64,000 bases of DNA from Bacteroidia bacterium (GCA_030428865.1 JAUIEK010000006.1:58244-122243); one strand, 5' to 3'; shown: positions 10,022-19,823, numbered from the stretch's first letter. The notes: a model not told the origin generated them from the letters alone. Translations and numbers: made by a program.

Positions 10022-11554
10022 TTATTCCCATTCTATAGTTGCAGGAGGTTTTGAGCTTATATCATAAACTACTCTGTTCACTCCTTTTACTTGATTAATT
10101 ATTTTATTAGATATTTTTTGTAAAAACTTATAAGGTAAATGAACCCAATCTGCTGTCATTCCGTCTGTACTTTCCACTGCTCTAAGCGCTACTACTTTTT
10201 CGTAGGTTCTTTCATCTCCCATCACTCCAACGGAATTTACAGGAAGCAATATAGCTCCCGCTTGCCATACATCATTATATAATCCTTCTTCTTTCAATCC
10301 ATTTATAAAAATAACATCTACCTCTTGCAAAACACGTACTTTTTCAGCTGTAATATCTCCCAGAATTCGGATGGCTAATCCAGGACCTGGAAAAGGATGT
10401 CTTCCTAACAATTCTGAATCAATCTCCATTGATGCTCCTACTCTTCTTACTTCATCCTTAAACAACATCCGTAAAGGCTCTACTACTTTTAATTTCATAA
10501 AATCAGGCAATCCTCCAACATTATGATGACTTTTAATTGTTGCTGATGGTCCTTTTACTGAAACTGACTCTATAACATCTGGATATATCGTTCCTTGAGC
10601 TAACCATTTTGCATTTTCAATTTTATGAGCCTCATCATCAAAAACTTCAATAAATACACGACCAATTACTTTTCTCTTTTGCTCAGGTTCATCTATGCCC
10701 GCTAATGCATCTAAAAAACGCTTAGAAGCATCTACTCCTTTAACGTTTAAACCCATACCTTCGTATTGATTCAAAACATTTTCAAATTCATTTTTTCGTA
10801 AAAGTCCGTTATTAACAAAGATACAATGAAGATTTTTTCCAATTGCTTTGTGTAATAAAACTGCTGCTACAGTTGAGTCTACTCCACCAGAAAGCCCTAA
10901 AACTACTTTATCGTTTCCTAGTTTTTTCTCCAATTCTGCTACCGTTTCTTCTACAAAAGAATCAGACGTCCAATCTTGACTAACTTTTGCTATTTTAACT
11001 AAAAAGTTCTCTAAAAGTTGCTTTCCATGCGTGGAATGATAAACCTCTGGATGAAATTGAATAGCGTACGTTTTTTCTCCTTCAATTCGGTATGCTGCAT
11101 TTTCTACATCTTCTGTGCTAGCCAGTAAAATACCATTAGTAGGTAATTGTTTAATAGTATCTGAATGACTCATCCATACTTGACTTCCTTCTGGAATTGA
11201 ATCAAAAAAATCTTCCTCTTTTTTTAAATAAGATAAATGAGCTCTACCATACTCTCTTGTATTGGAAGGCGAAACATTTCCTCCTGAAAAATGCGCTAAA
11301 TATTGTGCTCCATAACAAACCGCTAATAATGGTTTTTTTCCTCTAATTTGACTTAAATCTGGGTGAGGTGCATCTTCAGAACGAACTGAAAATGGGCTTC
11401 CAGATAAGATAACTGCTTGAAAAGAATCAATACTTGTGGGTAAATGATTGTAAGGATGAATTTCGCAATAAATATTTAATTCCCTTACACGTCTCGCAAT
11501 TAACTGGGTATATTGCGATCCGAAGTCTAAAATAAGTACCTTATGATGTTGCAT
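10022..11554 (-). CDS. guaA: GMP synthase (glutamine-hydrolysing)
   Basis: This enzyme converts XMP to GMP using glutamine and ATP. The N-terminal class I amidotransferase has nucleophile Cys80 (in AVCYGAQ) and the His/Glu pair in QFHPEVYH. The ATP-pyrophosphatase P-loop is GLSGGVDST near residue 220. The C-terminal dimerisation domain ends in [11 protein letters not shown]. The start is the ATG giving [14 protein letters not shown], the form usual in the family. A TTG two codons upstream belongs to a -7 box. Only three bases separate that box from the ATG, so the transcript may have almost no leader. The LysM lipoprotein gene follows after 2 bases. Confidence 0.97.
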   Translation of the reverse strand: MQHHKVLILDFGSQYTQLIARRVRELNIYCEIHPYNHLPTSIDSFQAVILSGSPFSVRSEDAPHPDLSQIRGKKPLLAVCYGAQYLAHFSGGNVSPSNTREYGRAHLSYLKKEEDFFDSIPEGSQVWMSHSDTIKQLPTNGILLASTEDVENAAYRIEGEKTYAIQFHPEVYHSTHGKQLLENFLVKIAKVSQDWTSDSFVEETVAELEKKLGNDKVVLGLSGGVDSTVAAVLLHKAIGKNLHCIFVNNGLLRKNEFENVLNQYEGMGLNVKGVDASKRFLDALAGIDEPEQKRKVIGRVFIEVFDDEAHKIENAKWLAQGTIYPDVIESVSVKGPSATIKSHHNVGGLPDFMKLKVVEPLRMLFKDEVRRVGASMEIDSELLGRHPFPGPGLAIRILGDITAEKVRVLQEVDVIFINGLKEEGLYNDVWQAGAILLPVNSVGVMGDERTYEKVVALRAVESTDGMTADWVHLPYKFLQKISNKIINQVKGVNRVVYDISSKPPATIEWE

Positions 11555-11557
11555 GCG

Positions 11558-11565
11558 CAAAAATA
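11558..11565 (-). promoter_or_regulatory. -7 promoter box abutting guaA start
   Basis: On the minus strand this reads TATTTTTG, an exact TAnnTTTG match, followed by CGC and then the guaA ATG. If it is used, transcription would begin at or within a few bases of the start codon. A -33 TTG at the expected spacing is not evident. Confidence 0.4.
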
Positions 11566-11609
11566 GTACTTCAATTTATATAAACTCTATAAGCTTAGCA
11601 AATTTTATG

Positions 11610-12671
11610 CTATAATCTATACACAACTGCATTGATATTCATTCCCGCTCCAACAGAAGCCAATAGAATTATATCTCTTTTTTCTATTGATTGATTTTCT
11701 ATCTGATTTTTCAGTACCAAATCCAACAAAGTAGGAACCGTAGCTACCGAACTATTACCTAACTCATGAATACTCATGGGCATAATTCCTTTTGGCGGCG
11801 ATTGTTTATAAAGTTTGTAAAATCGTTTGATAATAGCTTCATCCATTTTTTCATTTGCTTGGTGAATGAATATTTTCTTAACCTCATTAATGGAAACACC
11901 ACTTCTATCTAAAGCTGTTTTCATCGCTTTAGGAACATTGTTCAATGCAAATTCATAAATTTTTCTACCATGCATTTTTATGTAGCGCACATCAGAATCT
12001 TCTTCTTTATTATTTGAATTGCCAAAAAATAAAAAGTAAGCCTCATCTTTTGTATGTGTTTGAGTAGCATGACTCAAAATACCTTGATTTGAATTCTCTT
12101 GAAGTTCTAAAACACAAGCTCCTGCTCCATCACTATAAATCATAGAGTCTCTATCGTGTTTATCTATAACACGAGAAAGTGTTTCCGCCCCAATAATAAG
12201 TGCTTTTTTAGCCATTTTTGAATTGATAAAAGCATGAGCCTGTATTAGTCCTTCTATCCATCCTGGGCAACCAAATAATATATCATAAGCAACACAATTA
12301 GGATTTTTAATCCCAAGTCTATGCTTTACCCGAGTTGCTAAGCTAGGAAGTATATCACTTTGTATAGCGGCCGACTTTACATCTCCAAAATTATGAGCAA
12401 GAATGATATAATCTAATTCTTCTGGATCTATTTTAGCATCTTCAATCGCTTTTAAAGAAGCAAAATAACCTAAATCAGAGGCATTCCATTTTGGATTTGC
12501 ATATCTTCTTTCTTCAATACCTGTAATGTCTTTAAATTTTTCAATTATAACTTCATTGTTATTTGGAATTTCTACTCCATCTATTTTTAAAAACTGATGG
12601 TTTAAAAATGCGCTATTTTCTTTTTTTATTTCTGGCAGATAAGATCCGATTCCCGTGATTACTGAAGCCAT
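11610..12671 (-). CDS. FabH-like 3-oxoacyl-ACP synthase III family protein
   Basis: This is a thiolase-fold condensing enzyme that would join an acyl-CoA or acyl-ACP to malonyl-ACP. The triad of the KAS III family is intact: Cys135 in FGCPGW, His270 in FIHQAN and Asn306 in ELGNSS. The 353 residues are longer than typical FabH (about 317-330), with extra sequence near residues 20-50. No acp, fabD or plsX lies beside it, so it is probably a paralogue of the housekeeping FabH with its own acyl specificity. It stands alone between guaA and cdd. A weak promoter-like box (TTCTTTTG) lies about 30 bases upstream. Confidence 0.85.
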   Translation of the reverse strand: MASVITGIGSYLPEIKKENSAFLNHQFLKIDGVEIPNNNEVIIEKFKDITGIEERRYANPKWNASDLGYFASLKAIEDAKIDPEELDYIILAHNFGDVKSAAIQSDILPSLATRVKHRLGIKNPNCVAYDILFGCPGWIEGLIQAHAFINSKMAKKALIIGAETLSRVIDKHDRDSMIYSDGAGACVLELQENSNQGILSHATQTHTKDEAYFLFFGNSNNKEEDSDVRYIKMHGRKIYEFALNNVPKAMKTALDRSGVSINEVKKIFIHQANEKMDEAIIKRFYKLYKQSPPKGIMPMSIHELGNSSVATVPTLLDLVLKNQIENQSIEKRDIILLASVGAGMNINAVVYRL

Positions 12672-12764
12672 ATAATTGATGTTTGTTAATCATTTTTACC
12701 AAAAGAACGCGTTTTTATCAAAAATTCATACAAAAAAAGAGGTTTTGTAAAAACTTTTATGTAA

Positions 12765-12802
12765 TTCATAAAATTCTCTATTCTTATTACGAATTTTATG
12801 AA
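12765..12802. repeat. 12-bp perfect inverted repeat between cdd and the FabH-like gene
   Basis: TTCATAAAATTC and its exact complement GAATTTTATGAA are separated by 14 bases. The repeat lies in the 162-base gap downstream of cdd and upstream of the FabH-like gene. There is no strong T-run beyond either arm, so it is not a textbook intrinsic terminator. It could be a cdd terminator of weak type or a protein-binding site. Nothing else is apparent in this gap. Confidence 0.5.
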
Positions 12803-12833
12803 AAGTAAGCTTGTTATTGAGAATCTTTAATTC

Positions 12834-13316
12834 TTATAAATAAGAATTATCAAAAGAAAATGGCAGCAGAGAAACTACAGATTGAACTTTTATAATTTTC
12901 CCCACTTCTCCCATAAAGAGAACTTCAATAGGGTTTTGTTGCTTCGTTTCAAATTCAAGCATTGACTGCCTGCAGGCTCCGCAAGGACCTACAGGCTTAT
13001 CTACTTTCTTTAAGTTTGTTGAAACAGTTATAGCAATTTTAACCATTTTAATTCCTGGAAAAGATGTACTGGCTTTCCATATAGCCACTCTTTCTGCGCA
13101 CATCCCTGAAGGATATGCTGCATTCTCTTGGTTGCTTGCTAATACGTATTCACCATTTTCTAATAAAATACAGGCTCCAACTTTAAAATTAGAGTAAGGA
13201 GCATAAGAAGATTGTATTGCCTCAGTTGCTTTCTGAATCAAGATGCTATCTTCCTTAGATAACTCATCCAAATTCTCATATACAACAGCATTTGTATCTA
13301 CTTTTATTTTTTTCAT
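12834..13316 (-). CDS. cdd: cytidine deaminase
   Basis: This zinc enzyme deaminates cytidine and deoxycytidine to uridine and deoxyuridine. The catalytic zinc site is Cys73-Ala-Glu75 (in GMCAERVA) plus Cys112 and Cys115 (in PCGACRQ), the pattern of the small tetrameric class. The 160 residues include a short N-terminal extension. It follows porV after 22 bases and is probably co-transcribed with it. The link to type IX secretion is most likely only positional. Confidence 0.95.
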   Translation of the reverse strand: MKKIKVDTNAVVYENLDELSKEDSILIQKATEAIQSSYAPYSNFKVGACILLENGEYVLASNQENAAYPSGMCAERVAIWKASTSFPGIKMVKIAITVSTNLKKVDKPVGPCGACRQSMLEFETKQQNPIEVLFMGEVGKIIKVQSVVSLLPFSFDNSYL

Positions 13317-13338
13317 CTAGAACTTTAAAAGAATAATA

Positions 13339-14451
13339 CTAATACGTTTCAAAAATTTCTCCTAAATCAAAACCAAGGGAAAAACGAAGTGAATTTTCCA
13401 AAGGATTATTCACATCAGAAGAATTAATTAAATATGATAAGTCTATGGTTAGCGCATTGGTTCTAAAACCTGCTCCCAACGTAAAGAACTGTCTATTTCC
13501 TTTCTCCTCACTCTCATGAAAATACCCTGCTCGCAGTGCAAAAGCATTGTTGTATAAATATTCTGCACCCAATGCATAGTTAATTTCTTTTAATTCTTCA
13601 CTAAAACCGCCTGGAGCATCTCCAAATGAGCTAAACATCCCTGATATAAATCCTTTGTCTCGGTCTGAACCGTCTTCTTGCGGTGTAGGAACTAATAGTT
13701 TTGCTATTTGAGTATTAACAGAAATTATATTATAATCATCTAAAATAAAATCAAAACCTCCTCCCAGCTTAAGATTTGTGGGTAAAAAATCTTCTTCTCC
13801 TGGAACGTATGAAACTTTCGGACCAATGTTAGCGATGTTAAACCCAAATCGATAACGGCCATTAAATGTTCCATAATTTTCCTCAGAAGATTGGTAGTAT
13901 CCTGATATATCTACCCCAAACCCATTAATTATTTGTAAATCCTCATCTTGTGTAGTTAACTTTAAATTAGAATTGATATAACGCAAACTCACACCCATAG
14001 AAAAACTTTCACTTAACTTAAGTGCATATGTTCCCGAAATAGTAAATTCGTTAGGATCGATAGTTCCTACAGGATCTCCTGATGAATTCGTCAATTCAAT
14101 TTGACCTAGTGAAAAATAACGAATTTCTGCTCCCCAAGCAGATCGTTCATCTAACCGATTAATGTAAGAGCCTCCTCCAATAAAAATATCGTCAGTTAAA
14201 TTCCGTAGCCAAGGAGAATAGTTAAGACCAATCATAACTTTTCTGCTCGAAAATGCTATTTTAGATGGGTTATGAAACAATGAGTATGCGTCAGCAGAGG
14301 TGCTTACTCCAATATCTCCCATACCACCAGCTCTTGCATCAGGAGTAATTAATAAAAAAGGGGTAGCTGTTGTGATACCACTCCTTGTTTGAGAGAATGA
14401 TTCTATACTCAAAAACAGTATTAAAACGATTAGCCCTATAATTTTCTTCAT
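13339..14451 (-). CDS. porV: type IX secretion outer-membrane protein PorV
   Basis: PorV is an outer-membrane beta-barrel of the FadL type that receives cargo from the SprA translocon and delivers it to the PorU sortase. The protein has a signal peptide ending near SIESFSQ (residue 21). The conserved TPFLLITPDARAGGMGD segment follows, then alternating aromatic strands to a C-terminal LRFSLGFDLGEIFETY. The 370-residue length is normal. It lies directly downstream of porU, the standard flavobacterial order. Confidence 0.95.
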   Translation of the reverse strand: MKKIIGLIVLILFLSIESFSQTRSGITTATPFLLITPDARAGGMGDIGVSTSADAYSLFHNPSKIAFSSRKVMIGLNYSPWLRNLTDDIFIGGGSYINRLDERSAWGAEIRYFSLGQIELTNSSGDPVGTIDPNEFTISGTYALKLSESFSMGVSLRYINSNLKLTTQDEDLQIINGFGVDISGYYQSSEENYGTFNGRYRFGFNIANIGPKVSYVPGEEDFLPTNLKLGGGFDFILDDYNIISVNTQIAKLLVPTPQEDGSDRDKGFISGMFSSFGDAPGGFSEELKEINYALGAEYLYNNAFALRAGYFHESEEKGNRQFFTLGAGFRTNALTIDLSYLINSSDVNNPLENSLRFSLGFDLGEIFETY

Positions 14452-14498
14452 ATGTTATTTATTGTAATAATATTTTTACTCAATTTCTATGTATTACA

Positions 14499-17400
14499 CT
14501 AAAGTATTACCAGTTTTTCATATTTCTCAGCTACTAAATCGCTCACAGTCGATTTTACTTTTAACTTGTATACATAAACACCTTTTCCTAGTCTATTTCC
14601 AAAATCGTCTAGACCATTCCAATTTATACCTCTAGACAAACTCCCTGTTGTTTGCACAACTTGATTTATCGTCTTTATTAGTTTTCCTGAAATAGTAAAT
14701 ATTTGAACTTGAACTTCTAAAGGTTCATTAGGCTTGTTATGTTGAAACCAAAATTCAGTATAGTTTACAAATGGATTAGGGTAATTTAATACATTTTCTA
14801 ACTGCAAAGTGGCATCACTAACAACCACAAACTGTAACGAAGCTTCTGATGAGTTATTGTGCGTGTCCCAAGCTTTTAATGTAAGTGTATGAGGACCAAC
14901 AGATAAATTTCTTAGTTTATAAGTAACTCGTCCATTTGTATAATCATCTAACTCTGTTTCATAAAAATCATTTAATACAATTGGGTTTGATTCATCTCCG
15001 TCTAAAATAGCAACAATATCATGGTCTATAGCTGTAACCGACGTGTTGATTCCATTTTCATCTGAAAGCTGAACAATTAAATTAGGAGAAGTATTTGTAT
15101 TACCTCCATCAATAAAAGATTCATCATTCAAATAGAGTTGTATTTGAGGACCTGTATTATCTTGAGTTGCATTCTCATTAATTCCTCCAACTATAATATC
15201 ATCTCTATAACCTGATTTATCAATACTGTTATTATTTGCATAAAAGCTTAGCTTACCTGGTCCATAAGCTACACGAATATCTTTTGGAGCAACAAACTGA
15301 AACTGAAATTGCCCGTTGCTGATAGTAGCTCTTCCGTTAAACAATTTACTTTCTTGAGAGTCAAAAGATAAATTAACACCAAAACCATCATTATCTAAAG
15401 TAGATTTATCTATAGGCTTATCAAAAATTGTAGCAAACAATGTTCCGTTAAAATCGTTTAGTACATTGTTAGAATTATCTGTAACTACACCTTCAAAATT
15501 TATAGTTGACAATGCTTTAATTGTGTCTAAAGATTGTGTTACATCAACTCCATTCATACGAGTTAACTGAATATTTGGTTCAGGAATAGCTAATTTAGCC
15601 GCTGGATCACCAAAATAATAAATAAAAAACTTTTGAAAATTGGAAAACTGATTCTTAGTTACTAATAATGACTGAGCTATAGAATAATTATTGGGTGAAA
15701 ACTGTAAAAGCACTCTCATTAAATCTTCATTAAAGCGCTGACCTACTGGTATAAAAACTTCTCGAGTAGTTGTAATCATATTGGCAGCTCCTCCTTGAGG
15801 ATTCCAAAAAGTAAGTTCTCCTGCTGTTGTTCTGCTAGGATTATCGAAGCGTGAAAAATCACATGTAACAGTAACAAAAAGCGGCAAGGTGTTTTCGTTT
15901 ACGAAACCTTGTACTTGTGGTCTATCTAAAAAACGTTCTGAGGCAAATCCATCTTCTCCTCCATGTCCAAAATAATCTACTAAAAGACTACCTTTTTCTA
16001 TTGCCGTAGAAATAGCATTCTTAACTTCAGGATAACGTTCCCCGCCAGAACTAGTCTGCTGAGGAAAAGCGTCTGCATATATTTTGTTTATGTTAAATAC
16101 AGGTTTATTATTTTTAATTTCATCTGCAATTTCTTCTACTCCTCGCTGTATTGGGATATCAGTACTTTCATCTATATCATCTGCAATTAAAGTAATGGTA
16201 TTTCGCCAATCTCCTAAAGAAGTAGATTGATAATAACTAAGAATCTTATCTACAACTTCTCTCGCTTGATTAACATCTGAAACAGGAATTCTTCCTGTTG
16301 CTACATCTATCGTATGATTAGAATCCATAGAGCCTTCATTATCTTCTAACATCACATAATAATCGTCTGTAACATATGATGTTGCTAAATTAAAACTGGT
16401 AAAAGCTAAATAAACTGGCACAATATTATTGTTTCCAATAATTCTATCTTTATAATCATACGAAGCATCTCCAAAAAAACAAACAAACTGTAATCTCCCT
16501 GCTTCTGATGTGTTAGAATCGTAGATATGTTTTATAAAATCTCGAATACCTGTTATATCTCTAGAACCTGATGCAAATTCATTATATATTTGATCAAGTA
16601 AAACAACTTGAGTTGTTAAACCTGAGTTACTAGCATGATAGTCTGCCAATCTTTGTGCCTGTGTTTGCAGATCAGAATTGGTAATAATTAAATAATTAAT
16701 ATCTTGAAGCGCATGTAGATTTTGATTTGGCACCACCGAGTTTTCTAAAAGCTCTGGAGTGTAATAATCTGAAGTGGTTTCTACCACAAATTCTTCTAAT
16801 GTTCCGCCATTAGATAAAAAAACAAAATTATTTCCAGAGCTTTGGTTAGCTACAAAACTAGGTTCTAAAGAGTTTGTTACGTTCCAAACTCTTTCAATAG
16901 CATTCGAATTAGCAATTGAATAAGCAATAACGTTATTGCTAGATTCAGATTCAAAACTTCGAAAACTAAACTGAAAAGCATCTGCTATCAATTGTTTCTT
17001 ACCTGTAAATTCAATATAGTCTAAGTAAGCTCTTGCAGATGGATTTCCTTGGTTGTTATAAATTAACTCTACAGAAAAAGTATCACTATTATTTACAAAA
17101 TTAAAACTCCTCTGCGAATCAAATGCCTGAGTTAAAAAAGATGGATTAACTGCAGGAAAACCTAATGAAAATAAATTATTACCATTGACTGATACTTGCA
17201 TAGAAGATGAAAGAACCGAACTTGCAACAGCTCTAACACGAATTGTTACTTCTTCATTTACCAACGCTTTAGGAAAAGGAATTGTTATGTTTTGCCTATT
17301 TTGAACAGAAAAATCTTCTCCAAACCATTGCCGGCCTGCTGCAAATAAATTAGTTAACTCTTTTTCATAAAAAATATAATCATCAAATGTAGTTATAGTA

Positions 17401-17888
17401 CTTACAGGATTTCCTGAAACAGGAGCTTGATTTGTAATTCGTCTTCCTGGCGTATCATTTATTGTTATATAATAGTAAGATTTATCTGAGTATATGTTCT
17501 GTCTATGTGTTGCTGTTTCTGCTGCTGGATTAACTTCCCAGCTATGAGGACCAACACCATAAAATAAAATAAAGTCATCATTATTAAAAACACCATCATC
17601 TTCTCCTCTTACATAGATTGTATTTTCTTGCAAATCGTCATGTCGAAAATCATTAACTAGTTCTGGCAAAAGTCTTCCTCCATTACCATATATGTGAATA
17701 TTTCTTGGGTTTACTCCATTAAGCGAGATCCCCATTTGTTCTAAAAAACTTCTATCAATTCTAAAAACACCTGTTGTATCTATCGCAAATCGAAACCAAT
17801 TTCCTTGAGATAAAACAGAACTAGATATCTGAGACCACATTGAATTTCCTATTAATAGAAAAATAAAGAAGATTTTTCTTTTCTGCAT
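14499..17888 (-). CDS. porU: type IX secretion C25-family sortase PorU
   Basis: PorU cleaves the C-terminal sorting domain from T9SS cargo at the cell surface and attaches the cargo to an LPS-type anchor. The protein has a signal peptide (to about MWSQ), a beta-rich N-terminal half and a gingipain-like C25 peptidase domain. The likely catalytic His642 is in DYFGHGGEDG and Cys676 in VTVTCDFS. Ig-like repeats follow. A C-terminal region with NYPNPF near residue 1035 resembles a sorting domain. The ATG at 17888 was chosen over an in-frame TTG three codons upstream because it gives a clean signal peptide. It is the first gene of porU-porV-cdd and is divergent from gldJ. Confidence 0.95.
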   Translation of the reverse strand: MQKRKIFFIFLLIGNSMWSQISSSVLSQGNWFRFAIDTTGVFRIDRSFLEQMGISLNGVNPRNIHIYGNGGRLLPELVNDFRHDDLQENTIYVRGEDDGVFNNDDFILFYGVGPHSWEVNPAAETATHRQNIYSDKSYYYITINDTPGRRITNQAPVSGNPVSTITTFDDYIFYEKELTNLFAAGRQWFGEDFSVQNRQNITIPFPKALVNEEVTIRVRAVASSVLSSSMQVSVNGNNLFSLGFPAVNPSFLTQAFDSQRSFNFVNNSDTFSVELIYNNQGNPSARAYLDYIEFTGKKQLIADAFQFSFRSFESESSNNVIAYSIANSNAIERVWNVTNSLEPSFVANQSSGNNFVFLSNGGTLEEFVVETTSDYYTPELLENSVVPNQNLHALQDINYLIITNSDLQTQAQRLADYHASNSGLTTQVVLLDQIYNEFASGSRDITGIRDFIKHIYDSNTSEAGRLQFVCFFGDASYDYKDRIIGNNNIVPVYLAFTSFNLATSYVTDDYYVMLEDNEGSMDSNHTIDVATGRIPVSDVNQAREVVDKILSYYQSTSLGDWRNTITLIADDIDESTDIPIQRGVEEIADEIKNNKPVFNINKIYADAFPQQTSSGGERYPEVKNAISTAIEKGSLLVDYFGHGGEDGFASERFLDRPQVQGFVNENTLPLFVTVTCDFSRFDNPSRTTAGELTFWNPQGGAANMITTTREVFIPVGQRFNEDLMRVLLQFSPNNYSIAQSLLVTKNQFSNFQKFFIYYFGDPAAKLAIPEPNIQLTRMNGVDVTQSLDTIKALSTINFEGVVTDNSNNVLNDFNGTLFATIFDKPIDKSTLDNDGFGVNLSFDSQESKLFNGRATISNGQFQFQFVAPKDIRVAYGPGKLSFYANNNSIDKSGYRDDIIVGGINENATQDNTGPQIQLYLNDESFIDGGNTNTSPNLIVQLSDENGINTSVTAIDHDIVAILDGDESNPIVLNDFYETELDDYTNGRVTYKLRNLSVGPHTLTLKAWDTHNNSSEASLQFVVVSDATLQLENVLNYPNPFVNYTEFWFQHNKPNEPLEVQVQIFTISGKLIKTINQVVQTTGSLSRGINWNGLDDFGNRLGKGVYVYKLKVKSTVSDLVAEKYEKLVIL

Positions 17889-18012
17889 CACGCCCAATAA
17901 ATGTTTTAGACAAAAAATTTCCTGGTAAATGTACTAATCATATACTAAAAAAAGACATAATTCGTTCCTTTAAGTAAGAAAAAGCCAAGCAAAACAATTT
18001 TCAAGCTCTAAA

Positions 18013-18042
18013 TTGTTAAGAGTCTAATTTTATTGTAAATTG
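18013..18042 (+). promoter_or_regulatory. promoter of gldJ
   Basis: A TTG (18013-18015) is followed after exactly 20 bases by TAAATTG, one T short of the Bacteroidota -7 box. The gldJ ATG lies 34 bases further on. Spacing and position fit well, although the -7 box is imperfect. Confidence 0.5.
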
Positions 18043-18076
18043 CGCGAGTAGTAGATGTATTCAATTTTATTGATTT

Positions 18077-19753
18077 ATGAAGTATTCTTTTAGACTTACA
18101 ATTGTATTATTAACTAGCCTAATATTCTATCATTGTAGTTGGATAGGCACTAATAACTCTTCCAGTAATAATAGATCCTCACTAACAGGTTGGAACTTCA
18201 ATGATCCTAAATATGGAGGATATATTAAAGGTCCAGCGCATAAAAAGCAACCTATTCCCGAAGGAATGGTCGCTATCGAAGGAGGTACTTTTACCATGGG
18301 AAGTGTGCAAGATGATGTTATGGGTGATTGGAATACAACACCAAGACAAATGCATGTTCGTTCTTTTTACATGGATGAAGCTGAAGTTACCAACTCTGAA
18401 TATTTACTCTACTTACAAGTAACTAAGGATGTTTTTCCGCCTAGTGAAGAAAAATACAAACATATTTATGAAGCTGCACTACCAGACACCTTAGTTTGGA
18501 GAAAAACTCTCGCAAATACAGATTTATTATCTGAGAGTTATTTAAGACATCCTGCCTATGCAGATTATCCTGTTGTAGGAGTTAGTTGGTTACAGGCTAT
18601 ACAATATTGCAAATGGAGAACTAATGCTATAAATCTTAAAAAATTAATTGATAAAGGTGTAATAGCTAATGTTTTGGAAGTAGACTCAATCAGAAACTTT
18701 TATGACACCGAAGTTTATTTAAAAGATCCTTACTTGCTTTTTGATGGAGATTCTACTGTTTACAAAAAAGGTGTTCCAAATTTTAAAGATAAGTCCAAAA
18801 CAAAAGGCGCTTTTACAGGTAGACATGTATCTAGCATGGATGGAATTCTTGCGCAAAAATTTAGATTACCAACAGAAGCAGAATGGGAATTTGCAGCAAA
18901 AGCATATAGTGAAAACAGAGAATATAATAATATTAGAGGGAGAAAAAAATATCCTTGGAAGGAAAGATACTCTAGAAATCGATCTAAAAAATATAGAGGA
19001 GATCAGTTAGCAAATTTTAAGCAAGGAAAAGGTAATTATAGCGGTGTTTCAGGATGGAGTTCTGATGGCGCTGATATTCCTAATAAAATAAAGTCATATC
19101 CTCCAAACGCTTTCGGTTTGTATGACATGTCTGGAAATGTAGCAGAATGGGTAGCTGATGTTTACAGACCTATAGTAGACTCAGATGCTAGCGATTTTGG
19201 CTATTTTAGAGGGAATATCTATACCAAAAGAGTAATTGATGAAAATGGCAAAGTTTCTATTGTAGGGAAATCTAATGAAGATTCTGCTGTATACGATACA
19301 CTACCAAATGGTAAAATAGTAGTTAAACAGCTTCCTGGAACTGTTAAACACGTTCCTATAACCAAAGCAGATGCCTTTATGCGAACTAACTATTACAGAG
19401 CAGATAATACAAATACCAGTGATGGTGATCATTATTCATCTCGCTTTTATAGCTATGATGAAATTCAGTTTGCAACAGCTAAGGAAATGTACAATTCTCC
19501 CAAAAAACCTAAGCTTGAAATCGACTCATTAACAGGTAATGTTGTTGAACGCTTTGACAAAGAAAAAAGAACCACATTAATTAGTGACGAATCAAGGGTA
19601 TACAAAGGAGGATCTTGGAAAGATAGAGAATTTTGGTTAGATCCTGCTCAAAGAAGATATCTACCACAGTATATGGCAACTAATTTTGTCGGTTTTAGAT
19701 GTGCAGCTGATATGCTAGGAGGATTTTCTAGCAAGAAAGTTGTCAAAAACTAG
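18077..19753 (+). CDS. gldJ: gliding motility protein GldJ
   Basis: GldJ is an outer-membrane lipoprotein needed for gliding and for stability of the T9SS ring component GldK. The body is a formylglycine-generating-enzyme-like (sulfatase-modifying factor) fold: GMVAIEGGTFTMGS near residue 60, DEAEVTNSEYLLY, RLPTEAEWEFAAKA, GLYDMSGNVAEWVAD and a C-terminal YKGGSWKD...GFRCA. The N terminus has a hydrophobic helix ending at Cys20, but the residues before it are Phe-Tyr-His, a poor lipobox. The 558-residue length is normal. It is divergent from porU, as in other flavobacteria. Confidence 0.95.
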   Translation: MKYSFRLTIVLLTSLIFYHCSWIGTNNSSSNNRSSLTGWNFNDPKYGGYIKGPAHKKQPIPEGMVAIEGGTFTMGSVQDDVMGDWNTTPRQMHVRSFYMDEAEVTNSEYLLYLQVTKDVFPPSEEKYKHIYEAALPDTLVWRKTLANTDLLSESYLRHPAYADYPVVGVSWLQAIQYCKWRTNAINLKKLIDKGVIANVLEVDSIRNFYDTEVYLKDPYLLFDGDSTVYKKGVPNFKDKSKTKGAFTGRHVSSMDGILAQKFRLPTEAEWEFAAKAYSENREYNNIRGRKKYPWKERYSRNRSKKYRGDQLANFKQGKGNYSGVSGWSSDGADIPNKIKSYPPNAFGLYDMSGNVAEWVADVYRPIVDSDASDFGYFRGNIYTKRVIDENGKVSIVGKSNEDSAVYDTLPNGKIVVKQLPGTVKHVPITKADAFMRTNYYRADNTNTSDGDHYSSRFYSYDEIQFATAKEMYNSPKKPKLEIDSLTGNVVERFDKEKRTTLISDESRVYKGGSWKDREFWLDPAQRRYLPQYMATNFVGFRCAADMLGGFSSKKVVKN

Positions 19754-19780
19754 CTAGACTAATAAAAACGAATTATATAA

Positions 19781-19818
19781 AAAACCTTATTGATTTTTTC
19801 AATGAGGTTTTGTTTTTA
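19781..19818 (+). terminator. terminator after gldJ
   Basis: AAAACCTTATTGA pairs with TCAATGAGGTTTT across a T-rich loop, with one G-T pair, and a further T run follows. It ends the gldJ transcript only a few bases before the murF start codon, so murF must rely on readthrough or on a promoter inside this short gap. Confidence 0.75.
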
Positions 19819-19823
19819 AATAA

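Noticed and set aside
11555..11560. guaA start at an upstream TTG
   Set aside because: The TTG belongs to the -7 box, and [14 protein letters not shown] from the ATG is the family N terminus.
18201..19010. two overlapping plus-strand frames inside gldJ
   Set aside because: They are out-of-frame shadows of gldJ, whose own frame carries all the conserved motifs.
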